Assembly: GCA_020881915.1 (NCBI GenBank)
Contig: JAJFPB010000008.1
Span: forward strand, 2,170,001-2,234,000
Direction of reading: 5' to 3'
Source: Paramyrothecium sp. XJ0827
Lineage: Eukaryota > Ascomycota > Sordariomycetes > Hypocreales > Stachybotryaceae
DNA length: 64,000 nucleotides
Made by a program: the position numbers and the translations under genes
Notes under the pieces: model-generated
What the model was told of the DNA's origin: nothing
The model's input: the letters and a program-made list of their open reading frames with translations, nothing else
Database searches by the model: none
In this document: positions 10,261 through 22,603 of the stretch, piece after piece
Numbering within the stretch: position 1 is the stretch's first letter
How the letters are laid out: every line of letters begins with the position of its first letter

Positions 10261-12733
10261 CATTTTCCTAGCAAAGCTCTTCGCTCGGGTCAAGAGTCCA
10301 CACATGTACTAGTTTTCCCCTCAACAGCTTTGAAGTGGACAGGTTTGTTGGAAGAGCACAAGAAGGGCAGTATCTCCGACTCAACTACCCCTCCTCATCG
10401 GCGGTCGTCCAACAACGGTGATGGTAGGCGCTGGTGATGTGCTCTTCGGCACTTGCGACGCAGCACTGATCATGACTTGGTGCTTGAAACCAGAACAAAC
10501 TGGCCACAAATTTGTAGACGGGTTGGTAACCTAATTAAGCTTCATGATCTCATCAACACTCAATCCAAGGCCCAATTACAAAGATAGGTTTGAGACGAAG
10601 TGGGGTGGCAAACGGGCTCATGTCGGACGCTGACATGTTACATGGCAGAATAAGAACCTTCTCTATGAGGATATTGGTCCAACCAATAGCTAGGCAGAAA
10701 GAGTTGAAATGCAGGGCTTGGATTGGTGGAACGTGACAGGCCAGGAGTGGACACTAGGGTTAGACTTGGCAGGTGATTTGTCTTTTATGATGGTATTTAT
10801 ATTTGTTATTGTTGTGAAGATGGTCTTCTGCCTACGTAGAAACAGGCTGGATAGGCAAGCAAATGGTAGCTATAAGGGTCGGCACGTGGCCGCGACATCA
10901 TTTCTTGCACGGGGACACAGTAGACCATTGAGGCGAATGCCGGCGGTCGCGCAACTTATTGGCCGATCTTGCTCGAAGTATCCAACTTATATCCAATAGT
11001 GACTGTCTTCATTTGGATGACGAAGGCTTGACTCCTAAATGCATAATGGGTATTCCCCGTCCTCAGAGAAACCAGAAATTCTCCTCGGACTTTTCATGGC
11101 TTCACTAGATGAAGTCAAGAAGCATCATAAAATGTCGGCAGTCCCACGGCACATCTGACTGGCAGTCCAGATCAATGTGGCTCAACCGAGGTCTGAACCT
11201 TAGCACAGACGATAGTATCGCAGGTGAAATCTGGATGGTGTGGCACTCCAATGCAGGATGCAGGGAATGGTCTCGTGGTCCTGTGCACGCGATGAGATTC
11301 GTGCCATTTATGGCTCGCCATGACTAAAATGTCTTTGAGCTGCTTGTAAGTCAAGAATGAGCTGTAGGTAGAATCAGAAGAGCCCTTCCATTGTCTGGCT
11401 TCCCACTGGAACCTTGTATTTCTTCGTGCTTGGTGAAGCGCATCAACTGGTTTGTTGTGCCCAAGATCCGGGCTCGCTTAACCACGCGTGAACGATCGAT
11501 GAATCTCGATGCACTAGCTCAATAACTAGTGGCTGATCCCGGGGTGATGGACTGCTCAACTAATCAAGGCTGGGATAGACTGGCTGGGCTTTTACACTGG
11601 TTCATGGCCATACTACAGCAGGTTGTGGCTCAGATCACCCACGTCTCCGAGCATTTTCTGCAATGATAGTGTTATGATCGGGGTTTCTACCAATTGGGGA
11701 CAGTGATCTCCGACCGCAGTGCTCCCGACGTATATCAGCACAATTCTGGTGTCAAGTCTAGTGCTCTGGGCCCCTTGTCCAGAGGCTGAAGTAAAAATGC
11801 ACGAAGGATCCATTTAAATGGCGTGTTCCTCCTTCATATGTGACCTCTCCAAAGAAATACAAGATGGTCAACAGAGCGAGGCCCACCATCGCACGATAAA
11901 TCGACGGGACTGAAAAAGACCGTCAAGGATTCGGCTCAGCATGTCTATGGGCGCCCTCTCGCATGCGAAATGTAGAACGTGGCGCCGGTCATGACTCGCT
12001 CGTCGGGTCAGGGCAAATCGGAGCAAACCTCCTAGCTTAGGCCAGATCCGATGCAACAGGGTGGTATCATCTCAACCTTGGTTCCAATTTCCAACGGGCG
12101 CGCCACATGCCCAGGATGCGATTCCATAATGCCCGTAAAGTCGGGACGCTCCCCTGACGCCGTTGAGACGCTAGATAATGTGGCGTTCTGGTTCAAAATC
12201 CTCCTTGGCTTCGTCCATGAAACGTTGGTCCTGCATCAGAGCTGGAAATGAGAGACACCGTCGACAACGGGTAAGCTCCTTGAAGAAGGCTTCTCACCAT
12301 AATGAAGACCAGGGCATCGTCACTGATCCCAGGTTGCTCAGCTTCGAGAAAACCCCACGGCTCTGAAGATTTTGGTTCGATTCCCCCGTGATCCAACAGC
12401 ACCCCGGACGCCACGTTTTGCCACTCCTTAGCTCGATTAATGCTCATCTGGCGGCGCCCGCAACCATTGGCCTGTGCCTGGGCATCTTGTATCTTCTAAG
12501 CTTGATTGGCAAAAGCGTCAACTCCAGACCCGCTAGCAGACTTAGCTTGGCTTCAGCTCATCCACAACACAACGTCTAGAATCTGGAGAGTCTAGGGTCT
12601 TCTGATTAGTTTCAATAGCCTGCTAGTTATAACCCAGACGAACAGAGTGACAGACCAGACTGTTGTTAAATATGCGACATCCGGCTCTCGTCGACGGTCT
12701 GGCCTGCCGTCCTGAGGGATCAGTACCGCAAGC
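10261..12733. other. Long intergenic region, no supported gene
   Basis: This is about 2.5 kb between the feruloyl esterase and the membrane protein gene. Short frames on both strands (for example 10709-10999 and 12193-12447) are low in recognisable motifs and break after 60-100 codons. No transposase, rRNA or convincing tRNA was found. Confidence 0.5.
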
Positions 12734-13905
12734 ATGGACGTAGCCAGGGCCGTCGCGAAGTCTTCCTCGTTGCCTGCTTATTTCGAACTTAGCTGGGCAA
12801 TTCTCAGTACCATTGGCATTTCAAATGTCTTCTTCGGGGTGACCGTCGCGGGTATAACCGGCTTTCCGCCCATCGTTCTCGCTCCGATTATTGTCTCGGC
12901 AGCCGGCGCCGTTGCCAATGGCCTCTGTTATTATGCGTTCTACGCTGGCTATCCCATCGTTAACTCGGCCGTCGCATCTGCATTTGCCGACATTACATGG
13001 CTGGTGAAGAAGTTTCCGACACATCAAGCTGCGAACATTATGCTCACACCTTGTAGATTCAAGAAGCCGGCCTCTCCTTCTACAGCTATGTCATCCTCAC
13101 GCAAGTCCTCGATCGCCGCGACCTCAAGATTTTCATGTCCTCCTTCTGGCTCCTCATAGCCTCGATCACAGGCCTCCGCTTTGCCATCCTAGTCATCAGG
13201 GTGCAGTATATCATGGGTGGGTCGGCGTCTGACAGCATGCTGGGCACGGTCAACTCCCTTCATATCGGATATTTTGTCGCCGTCGCACTCGTCGAATGTT
13301 TGAACGCATACTTCTTGTTACGCAAGTTCCGCTGGGCTCGAGGATCTGCATTGAACGTCAGCTTGTTCAGTTACCTGATGCGTAGCACGGAAACAAGGCT
13401 TGCGCTGCTGGCAGTCATCGGTGTTACGAGGGCTGTCACGTACTCCTTTCAGACAACGGCACAGAGTGCAACGACTGTGGCGAGCCAGCTGGACCGGTTC
13501 GCATATACACTTGAATGCGTGTTTCCAGTGATGATGCTGTAAGTCCTTGCGAGGTACAGATGGTGACTACCGGCTAAATCTGCCAGTATTGACATTCTTG
13601 CCTCACGACTTGTCTTCGCAAACAATGGCAATAGCGGCGACAACTACAAGCCTAACGGGCATTCTTCGAAGAACGTCACCCGACCGACAGCAGAAGATGA
13701 TGCTATCCAGTTATTTACCGTGCCATCCAATGGCAGTCAAATGCATATCCAGGGAGACGGAGATCCGGACTCAAGAAGCTCCCACCATCTGTCCTCCGGA
13801 GTCAACTCGATTGCGGAAAGGTCAACTACCCAGTATAAGTCAGATTCAACGGGAGGGATCAGCAAGACTGTCGAATTCCGCATTTATGAGTCGAAGGATG
13901 CGTAA
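12734..13905 (+). CDS. Multi-pass integral membrane protein of unknown function
   Basis: This gene encodes 356 aa in three exons, 12734-13003, 13057-13538 and 13587-13905; the introns are 53 nt (GTGAAG..TTGTAG) and 48 nt (GTAAGT..TGCCAG). The first two exons hold about six or seven hydrophobic spans, including YFELSWAILSTIGISNVFFG, a glycine- and alanine-rich LAPIIVSAAGAVANGLCYYAF, FMSSFWLLIASITGLRFAIL, HIGYFVAVALVECLNAYFLL and LALLAVIGVTRAVTYSF. The third exon completes the last span and then encodes a hydrophilic tail rich in S, D and N, probably cytosolic. It resembles the large group of uncharacterised fungal integral membrane proteins; I do not recognise a named receptor or transporter family. 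Confidence 0.78.
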
Positions 13906-14200
13906 GAGTAATGTAAATAATGATTTAATTAGGGATGGTTGGCCGAAATTTCTCTGTCCTTCAGTCATGTCAAAGATAAAGATGACTGGCAATTTGTGAT
14001 TATACAGCGTGAGAATAGAAACTCAGCCAGGGGAGCGATCCATCCTGGGAAATAAGCAAGGCGTAGGACTTGTTTGCTTGCCCTGATGTGTATTTTTATG
14101 CTTAGAAGTGACAACTATAGATGAGGTAAATACTCATGATCAGCATATTTACTTCTCCAGGCTAAGGCTAGATGAGATCGCTTTCATGAAGCCTGTCAAT

Positions 14201-15150
14201 CTAGTGCTGCAATATCTCCTCACTAATCCTTCTTCCCAGCGCTTTTGAATGTGACCTCAATGTCATATTTGAATCAGGCATTGTTTTGAATCCCCTGGGT
14301 ACGGAGATTTCTTCGTCCTCTATCATCTCTTCCAACCGCGCTAGGTCAATCAGACGCCTGTCTCTGGCATCGTCATCACACAAGGCATTCAATATCAAGT
14401 GAGGCTCGGTGAATGAAGAGCCAAAATCCACCAACTGCCCATCTCGGAAGTTATCCAACCGAATATCCCCATTGTATACTCCGTAGTAATTTAGTATCTT
14501 GATTCCCTTCAATATCCTTGATACAGTCTTTCTGTATACACCATGGTCTTCGGACCTGATGTCTTTGACGATGGCCCTGAGTCTGCATCCTCCAGCCGTC
14601 CCCTTCTGGTACTTCAGATCGACATTTTGTAACCCGAAATCAACGTTGCGGTTACGGAGAATTTTCTCATCTCTTGCTTTTAAGAATAGATAACCGTGAC
14701 ATGGAACAACAATTCTTGACTTGTGCTTTTTCTCCTGAGAGAGTTCTTGTAGCTTTCCATATGCCCTACATTCGTTGTAGAAAGGGTCGGTGTAGTAGGC
14801 AGCGATGTGTAATGGCGTATCGTCTCCCAAAAGGGGACCCCAGAAGTACTTTCGACTCCTCGGATCAAAGAACTTGAACTAAACTAATGATTAGAATATA
14901 CGTTGTGACAGGACTATGACAGTAATTGTTGTCTGGTGCGCCTTACGACCTTGATGGCGTACTCCTGCCCTCTTATCACGGCACGGAAGGCATATCCTTC
15001 ATTGTCTGCGTCGTCATCCTCATCATCACCCAGCCTCTCGAACCATTGAATTTGTGAGTCATGATGCTCGAAGTACCGCAGCCGGGGGCCTTGGCAGTCA
15101 TTTGGTGGGAGGGGCGTGGGATGTTTAGTTCGCGGGCGTTGGGCTGCCAT
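14201..15150 (-). CDS. FTA2-type protein-kinase-like protein
   Basis: This gene encodes 293 aa in two exons, 15150-14947 and 14878-14201, with a GTAAGG..TTTAG intron in phase 0. The N-terminus has an acidic run (GDDEDDDADNEGYAFRA) followed by QEYAIKV, whose lysine matches the kinase VAIK position, then FKFFDPRSRKYFWGP across the splice. Later blocks are FYNECRAYGKL, VPCHGYLFL, RAIVKDI, YNGDIRLDNF (catalytic-loop equivalent, Asp kept, HRD degenerate) and LVDFGSSFTEPH (DFG kept). This pattern matches the fungal group annotated under the kinetochore Sim4 subunit FTA2 domain, which is expanded in filamentous fungi and mostly unconnected with kinetochores. Whether it phosphorylates anything is unknown. 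It is divergent from the gene at 15549. Confidence 0.78.
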
Positions 15151-15548
15151 CTTCGCACGGCTACTTGTCTGATACGAGTCAGCGGATCGCCCATGCGCGC
15201 AACCGGCAGCACGGCGTTCTCTTTATAGAAGACAAGACCATCAGCTGCGGGCCGTGCCGGGTCTCCTGCAGCTTGATTCACCGGATGGGGATCCCTGCCA
15301 CCGTCCATGTGAGCGGGGTTCAGCCAAAGAAATGATCGCTGCTGTCACACCTTTTGAAAAATCGTCAACCAACTACATATGCAAACGCCAAGAGTCGTCC
15401 GGAATAGGACACCTTATCATTGGAAAGGGGGGGGGGCGAAATGTGAAAATGTAGAGCCTTGTCCGCGATTGCCGCGATTTAAAAGGGCGGCTCCCTTGAC
15501 CAGGACGGACACCTGAGCTGAGATCTTGTTTTACCTAGCACGAAAGCA
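15151..15548. other. Shared divergent promoter, with poly-G tract
   Basis: This is 398 bp between two divergent genes. It carries TATAAAG on the minus strand at 15221-15227 for the kinase-like gene and TTTAAAAG at 15478 for the rightward gene. A run of ten G residues lies near 15427-15436. Confidence 0.5.
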
Positions 15549-16952
15549 TTGGACGAAATCTTGCCCACTTCAGCCCCAGCCCCAGCCCCTATCATTAAGG
15601 ACAGTCAGGCCAATGACGTGAGAATGAATAACGAACAGCGAGCCACATCGATCTTGGAATTCCTCACCACAAAAAACCCGGACGTTGTTCACTTACAACC
15701 TAAAAGCAAAACAAACACACGTGGTTGGAACTACCACTTTCCGAAGCAATTGAAGAAATGGGACAATTTCAAGTTCGAAGTTCTCAAAGAAATCGAGGGA
15801 GGTAAGCTGTTTGAAGCGGCTCGGAAGGAGGGTGTCAAACTGCCGCATTATCCAACCATATCTCGGAAGAACGACGCAACTGTGAAGAATGAGAACAACA
15901 CGAGAAAGCTGTTTGAAAAATGGAGCGAGACCATGGTAACAGCAGCGCTAGACTGTATCCAGGATGACTTCGGCCCTGCAGTGTGGATGTTGGGGGAAGA
16001 TGAGGAGTCGAGAGAGTATCCCACACCCATCGAGGAGGGAATCGTGCGGATCATGCCTTCACGACAGAGCTCTGTGCGTGGTCGGACCAAGATAACGAAA
16101 CGGCGGAAGAGACTCTACCCAGACAGTGGCGCTGTTTCCGCAGCCCCGAGGCTCTCCAGTCCGGACCCCGATAGCAGCGCGCAGCTCAAAGAACGCTTCC
16201 CAAAGGAATACAAAGTTGGAACAAAGTGGTTTAGCGAGGAGTTCTTCGCAAGAGGCATGGTAGATGGGAATGGTAACTGGATACCCGGCGCAAAAGTCAA
16301 GAATTACGCAATGCCCATCGCCCAAGCGTATTCCTACTGCTTGGATAGATTGTGTCGATATGGCTGTATCCTAACATGCTACGAAGCGTTCATCTTCAGG
16401 GTTACGCCACAAGATCAAGCAACTAGTAAGTGATTTACTTGAATTATTTCCTGTGGTCCAGCTGCTCACACGTGAGAAGACAAAACGCTGAAAAAGGGGC
16501 TTACTGATAATGGCCTCATGGAGTATGTATCGATCCCATGGTCAAATCACCGCGAGGGCGATCTAGATAATCACAGTTCATGGACTGTTAATCTCGCATT
16601 ATGGTTCATGCATGTTCTGGTTGGGAAACATTATGAGGTATCCTGGGAGTACGTAAACCTTGAGTTTGAAGAACTGGCACTGCCTGCCACTCTTGACCAG
16701 GGCTGGGATAACCAGCATGATGTGGCCCTGGACAAGGAGGATGTTGAACCCGACGCCGACACCAAATCGGTCAGTTCGAACCATACCAACGACACCGAGC
16801 CGTTCGTACTTAGTCCTGGTCTGCGCAAACGCAAGAGGGGTGGAAATGAGGTGCAAGAAGGAGAATCCGATACGGAGCCTGAAGATGAGTACGCCCAGTC
16901 CTTCGCAAAACCACGATCTTTCACAAGGAGCCTGGCCCAGTTGGTTGAGTGA
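15549..16952 (+). CDS. Fungal hypothetical protein, possible restriction-endonuclease-like fold
   Basis: This gene encodes 449 aa in two exons, 15549-16425 and 16480-16952; the intron starts GTAAGT and ends GAGAAG, the only acceptor nearby that keeps the frame open. After a proline-rich start and a charged helical region there is a nuclear-localisation-like basic run (KITKRRKRL). A conserved C-terminal core follows: KVGTKWFSEEFF, PIAQAYSYCLDRLCRYGCILTCYEAFIFRV, MEYVSIPWSN and LTVNLALWFMHVL-like NLALWFMHVLVG. From memory, these blocks occur together in many uncharacterised filamentous-fungal proteins; the order resembles PD-(D/E)XK-like domains (acidic-x-Lys strand, then a QxxxY helix, then RYG), but the acidic residue before TK is not evident here. 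The C-terminal tail is acidic and disordered. Confidence 0.65.
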
Positions 16953-18898
16953 TCTGATTTTACCAAGGATGTTGTTCAGTCTAAATTATAACGGCTCGGC
17001 TGTCTCTGAGAAAGAGATTGTTGAGTTTAGAAGCTGATGTATTTGACAAGCCTTTGCATTGATTTTGCCATACCATGTCGTACCAGATATCGTCAATATG
17101 TTTCCTGAGGTTCTTCGTCGTCAGTGCAAGGGGTTGAGGGACAAGGTTGAGATACCCACTCAGTAGTGTCGCATCTTTGCTCAATACAGGTCAGATTATA
17201 CAGCCCAAAGCACCCAATTGGTGCACGATTCTCGATCTGTTCGCATGCCTTTTCTGACAAGGCTGACGGAGACGGCCTTTTTGAAACTTACCACGAGGGC
17301 TGTGGAATGTCTAGGGCAAGGCACTAGAATCGACGCGCCAGCGCTTCGACAATACTGGTATTTCACATACCTTCACACCTTTAAAGTGCACAATGCTGTG
17401 ATGACAAGAAAGCCAGTCTCTGTAGTGAGGGAAGCTGCCTACCAAACCACTCAGAACAGCAGGAACATCAGCAAAATCGACATGTCTATAGACTACCGCA
17501 TCACTCAATGGTCGTGTTCCATTGAGTCACTAGGGATCAAGAAGGCGTCCAACCCTGAACCTGACTGGAGAATAACAAATATATCCACTATTGGGAGCGG
17601 ATCATCAAGGACCCATTGTCAATCCCCCAATTCCAGCCACATGCTTTTGTCCTCTACTCTTTCTCTGAGAGTAGGAATTAACAAAATATGTGGGGGGAAT
17701 GGTGAGTTAGGAACTATTCAAAGCAGTCGTGAGCCGCAAGTGCATTGGAAGAAGATGCAATGCCAAGCTTTTCCATTCTATGTCTGGTGTGAGGTTAGTG
17801 AAAGAGTGCGGGCGTCCTGGGTGCCTTTGTTTAGCCTTAAGACCATACTTTCTCGTGCCCAGGCGGAAAAAACAAAATAGATGGTTTGTGGATTGCACCT
17901 GTACGATATGCCTGTATCTTTTGCAGGCCGACATGCGCCATTCGTCCGAGCTTTGTTACATCCAGTGATGGATGGATATGGATGCAAATGTTGCAAGCCA
18001 AGAATCTCCACTTGGATTGTCTTGCAATGCCTACCTCTTAACGATTTGAGGAAAATTTTATCCTAATTCTGGTAATTTTGCTCTTCCACTTGCTGTTGGA
18101 CATAGCAGAGCCCAAAAATTTATGATACCGGTAGCCAGGCACTGCGGGCAGGTGAATTTTGCTTCAAATGTAGGACAACATCATTCCATCAAAAGGATAA
18201 CCATTACATGAAAATGTTCCCAGGCCCGGTTGGCATAAACTAGCGTCAAGTCTTGGCAAGCGATGCGAATCCCTCATTCAGGACTGTTTCACACAGACAT
18301 GGCCTCATAAGTACGGCTTACGGTCCGTAGCGCCGAGCTTGGTCTTTCGGTGAACAGGCCCCTGACCGACTTTGAGGGCTTCTCCGAACACTAGTCGAAT
18401 GGGGTGAGAATCCTTCCGACTATGCCGGATCTAACGCGGCCCGTATTCCTGCAAATCATAGCTTCGAGCTACTGTTTAATTGTCGACTCTGATTTTCTGG
18501 TCATGCATCCGGCCATTCTAAGCTTGTCGAGTTCGCTTGGATTAAACTTAAGCGAAATGGCGGTATGATACTTACGTGCTTCATCAGGAGCTTCGATACC
18601 CTGACACATGTAGTGGACTCATGTAGGCCTGGAACGCATGGACGATGGCTGTCGCATGCAATAGTTCCTTTCCAACAGTCCTTAATTCTGCGCACAGCAT
18701 ACCGAGTACACTAGCCGACTTCGTTGGAAAACGCCTTGTCAGCTTGCTTTTCCCATGCGGCCCTATACAGGGCTAACCCATGCTGACTGTGCGCTGATTC
18801 TTCAAATGGAGACATTGAAAGGCTATCAGAGGGTTACGGACATTCGGATCTAAGCCCGGCATGTGCATAGACAGAACTCAACCTGCCCATCACACGTC
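16953..18898. other. Long intergenic region, no supported gene
   Basis: This is about 1.9 kb. The longest frame (17218-17880, plus strand) opens at a TTG, has random-looking composition and no motif, so I leave it out. No repeats or RNA genes are evident. Confidence 0.45.
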
Positions 18899-18905
18899 TA
18901 TAAGA
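18899..18905 (+). promoter_or_regulatory. TATA box of the arginine deiminase gene
   Basis: The sequence is TATAAGA, 58 bp before the ATG at 18963. Confidence 0.45.
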
Positions 18906-18962
18906 ACAGCATGCCAGCCCGCTTCAAGAACTCCATCAACTCACCAGGTTCACATTGCAACA

Positions 18963-20860
18963 ATGGTTACTGTGAAAGCCGCTATCCTAGCCTTGGGTAT
19001 GATGACTCTAGTATCAACTGGTTCGTGCTAACATGTTCGACAGCCTCTTGCCAAGTCAGCCAGGCCCTCAAAGCCACAATTCTGGCTGATACCAACCGTG
19101 ATGGAAATGTTGATACGACAGGGACCTCGGATGTCGAAGGCAAGCAGACCTGGACCAGCGCACGGGGGGCCCTGTTTTTGCCCAATATAGTCGACACAGG
19201 CCGCCGCTGTTCGGATACCGTAACAAACCATTTGCAAGTACACACATGCCACGATTCATCAGATAATATCCTACGACAGCCGCAGTACCTGGCCCCTCTC
19301 CGGACCTTGCCCGCACCTGATGTTAGCCTCAACGCTTATGCCACCGTCAATGTCACTGAAGCGGCTGCTGCTCAGAAAGTCCGTATTTTCCTCAAAGAGG
19401 GCAGCACCTGGAGCTTTGTGGAAGAAGACCGCAAGTTCACCGCCGCACAGCTCAAGGCAGGTTTGGAACTGGGCATTGACGGCCGAGATGTGCGGAGGCC
19501 TAATGTTTGGGATGGCAAAGCGACGGTCAAATTCTCCATCGTCGACGGCGCTCAAAGCTCGACTGACACTGTTCAACTTCGAGTCGCACCTTATCTGACG
19601 CACCATCCCAATCAGCTGGCTCAACGATCATTTATTTCAAATAAAGCGGACCCCCATATGGTAAAGTTCCACGAAGACTTCAAGGAACACAACGACCGCG
19701 CCGGCCTTCCGCAACCGCCTGCAGTTCTAAGTGGAAATGACATCTGGGTCCAAGACTTTTTTGAGCCTGGATATGCTAGTATCCCGGGACCCAATGGGCC
19801 TATTGTGATCCGAATCATGCTTCAGTCGTACCAGGGGCGTCCTTCAAGCAATAGCGTTTTCGTAGAACTCCGAAACGACAAGGTTGGAGCCGTCGGCTTT
19901 CCAGAGGTCTGGGACGAGCCTTGGAGGGGGACTGACACTTACGATTCGACCGGTAACTTGGAAACAATTCCACCGTACACTCATAATGGCAAAAGCTATC
20001 CTGCTGGGCGTGTTATTATTGGAGAAGGATGGCTTAAACCAGGGATATTGCCATTCTTACAATCGCAAGAGGTCCAGGACCCAATTGTCCTGGATACTAA
20101 CTGGCTTCGCGTTGGCCATGTGGATGAGTTTATCCAGTTCCTCCCGGCTAATAACTCTCGCGGCTGGATTGTGGTGGTTGAGGATACTATTGCAGGGCTG
20201 GATATACTTAGGAACGCCTCAGCTGCAGGCTACGGCGGCGTTCGTGCCGTTAGTCGCCCTATCTACAGCTACGATCCGTACGAAAGGGGTTGGATACCCC
20301 CTTGCGTACCAAAGTCCACCATCGACTTCGAGCTTCAGAGAGCGGACTTGGATCGACTTAACAAGTACGCCGCAGAGCGCGTAGAGTATAACCTCAACAT
20401 CATCAAGCGCGAAACTGGAGTAACTGATGCCGAAATCCTCCGAGTACCAGGGATTATCTACAATAAAGGGCCATGGACATGTAGCATATCCGGCGGTGCT
20501 AGAGTTGCATCAAACAAGGTCATGGAAGGCGATGATGAATTCTTCGGAGACGATATCTTGAAAGCTGCGGGCGGCAACGGCACACATCTTGAGCGTCGGC
20601 AGTCCGCGGAGACTATTCGTGCACATTATCCTGCCGCGATTAATGGGGTTGTCCTTAGCGACTCATACTACCTAGCTCCTAACCCTTGGGGTCCTGTCAT
20701 CAATGGTGTTGATATTCTTGCCAAGGCAATCGCGGAAGCCTATGCCAAGGTCAGCTTTGACGTCCACTTCATCGACACATGGTACACGCACCACTGGGGG
20801 AATGGCCAGGTTCATTGTGGCACTAATGTTTGGAGGGAGACTACTGGTCGTTGGTGGTAA
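18963..20860 (+). CDS. Protein-arginine deiminase (PAD) family protein with signal peptide
   Basis: PADs convert peptidyl-arginine to citrulline. I read 616 aa in two exons, 18963-18996 and 19044-20860. The 47-nt intron has GTATGA, GCTAAC and GACAG, and it fuses MVTVKAAILALASC to the body, giving a short secretory signal that is missing if one simply opens the long frame at 18863. The body carries GALFLPNIVDTGRRC and PQYLAPLRTLPAPD, then a beta domain. The catalytic residues of the family are all in place: Asp in GNDIWVQDFFEPGY (about residue 245), His and Asp in RVGHVDEF (about 370) and Cys in VHCGTNVWRETTGRWW at the C-terminus (about 602). PNPWGPVINGVDI is also typical. Length is close to animal PADs (about 660). 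No partner gene is adjacent. Confidence 0.9.
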
Positions 20861-22492
20861 CTTAACTGCGTTCACGGGAAAGGACAGGAGGTCAAAAGGG
20901 AGGCTCTTAGCTCTGGAAAACAATTCCCGCGTCGCATCGCGTCTGAGTTCATGAGGGCTCTTTGTCCTTGAGTTTGAATTTTGCCTTCCAAGAGTGCTGA
21001 GGAAAAGGTTCTACAAAATGTGCTTCAAAGTGTCTCCGAACCTGTGCATGCATTTGTTACGTGGCAAAATTGCGTGTCTCAACTGCAAACCTGAATAGAG
21101 TATTGACCCATTATTTGGACATGTGGCTGTGTTGTGAGAGCAGTAACCATGCCTGGCAGAGTAATGACTGTAGCGAAAGAGGTCGGACGTAAACGAACAC
21201 TCGCTCGTGGGATCACGGCGTTTTTGTTTTTGCGTTATGGCTCTTGTATTAGCGGCACAGATGCTATGGTGGATTTTCCTCTGGATGAACATCCTTCCGA
21301 AATACCAAAGAATCTTCGAGCCGCATTACACTTTAGGTTGAGTGAAAGCAAACCGATTTGTCACATTGGCGAGCCAATTCGCAAAGGTCTTCTAGAGGAT
21401 TTTAAGATGCCGCTGGACTGGGCGCCTCTCTTCGTCAATGCAGGTTCATAGAAGATTACAAATGGCATCCCATATGCAAGCTTGGCATGTCTGAAGGCCC
21501 GGGTGAGGATCAAAGTAGCATAGCTGCGAACATAATTGCCAAGAGAGTGGGTTAAGTGGGCTCTGCTCATTCGTCGAGAATCATGTATGCCTGCGCCGTC
21601 TTTGTCCCTGTCAAACTCAACCTGACAGTGAAGCCCATGGCCCCTTGGCTCGCTTTCTATAACATGCGTGACAGCAGGCCCGGACCTAGAAATTCCGAGA
21701 CCAGGAAGAAATAACAAGCGGCTCAAATCCATGCCGTATCGGCGCCACTGATCCCGGAGGTAAGCACCATACCTAGTCCTCAACGAGTTCTATTCCGGCA
21801 TGTCATGAGGCGGGACCAGCGTGATGTGGTGTGCGATGCCGAATGACCTACCGCAAGGGGATACTTTCGGCCTTGCAGCATCCGTGAATCTTAAAGCGCG
21901 TTGGACTTTTGACGTCACCTGTTTCTCCAGACCAACAGATCGGAAGTCTGCTGTCAAAATGGTACAGCTTGTGGAGGACCACAGAACAAAGTTTGCCAAG
22001 ACATGGTCGGACCACAGTTACGGCTCGGCGTGATAAGGTTGTTTTTAGATTGATTGTGAAGTGTTTTACTTGATCACTTCCCCTGGCTCTTCGGCCGATT
22101 CAGCTAGGAACTTGTTTGATCCTTTCCCGGAATGGCAGCCCGGGCAGCGGCGGGAGAGACTCCGCGCCGAGGGCTAAAGGTTGTGTAGACCAATAGAAAC
22201 TCCATCTCTCATATCCCCGGAGATTCTTTCATGCTGGCAGGTGTAAGCCATCTGCATAATTCTAAATTAACGGACATCAATACAACTCCCCGCGTTCCTT
22301 GTTGAAACCGACGCTTCGGACTCTTCGCCCCTGCATAGTTTCCCAATCCGTGATCACGGGAAAGATCAGGCGACCGTCATCACGATTCACGGGAGTCAAC
22401 CTGGGGGCCTCCAATGGCCGGTACAATCATGCAGGCCCGGAGAATGACATCAAGGAATTTTTGACAATGTGCCAAGGTATTGAAACACGAAC
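20861..22492. other. Intergenic region, no supported gene
   Basis: This is 1.6 kb. A 140-codon minus-strand frame (21361-21783) opens at a TTG and matches nothing I recognise. I see no other structure. Confidence 0.45.
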
Positions 22493-22500
22493 TATATAGA
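22493..22500 (+). promoter_or_regulatory. TATA box of the AA9 gene
   Basis: The sequence is TATATAGA, 104 bp before the ATG at 22604. Confidence 0.5.
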
Positions 22501-22603
22501 TGGCTGTAGTTCGTCCACGACGATCACTTCTAGCTTGTCTCATTAAGCCTCTGGAGCTCAGACAATACTTCCATTGCATCTAGCATTGCTTTGTTGCGCA
22601 ATC

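Noticed and set aside
12371..12385. GGTTCGATTCC, resembling a tRNA T-loop
   Set aside because: The flanks do not pair as a T-stem and no acceptor stem, D-arm or anticodon arm can be folded around it.
10261..12733. A transposon or a large hidden gene in the 2.5-kb gap
   Set aside because: No terminal repeats, transposase motifs or splice-linked frames with family resemblance were found by eye.
17218..17880. A 220-codon plus-strand frame
   Set aside because: It opens at a TTG, has random-looking composition, no motif, and no splice-linked extension that resembles a family.
21361..21783. A 140-codon minus-strand frame
   Set aside because: It opens at a TTG and matches nothing I recognise; there is no supporting context.
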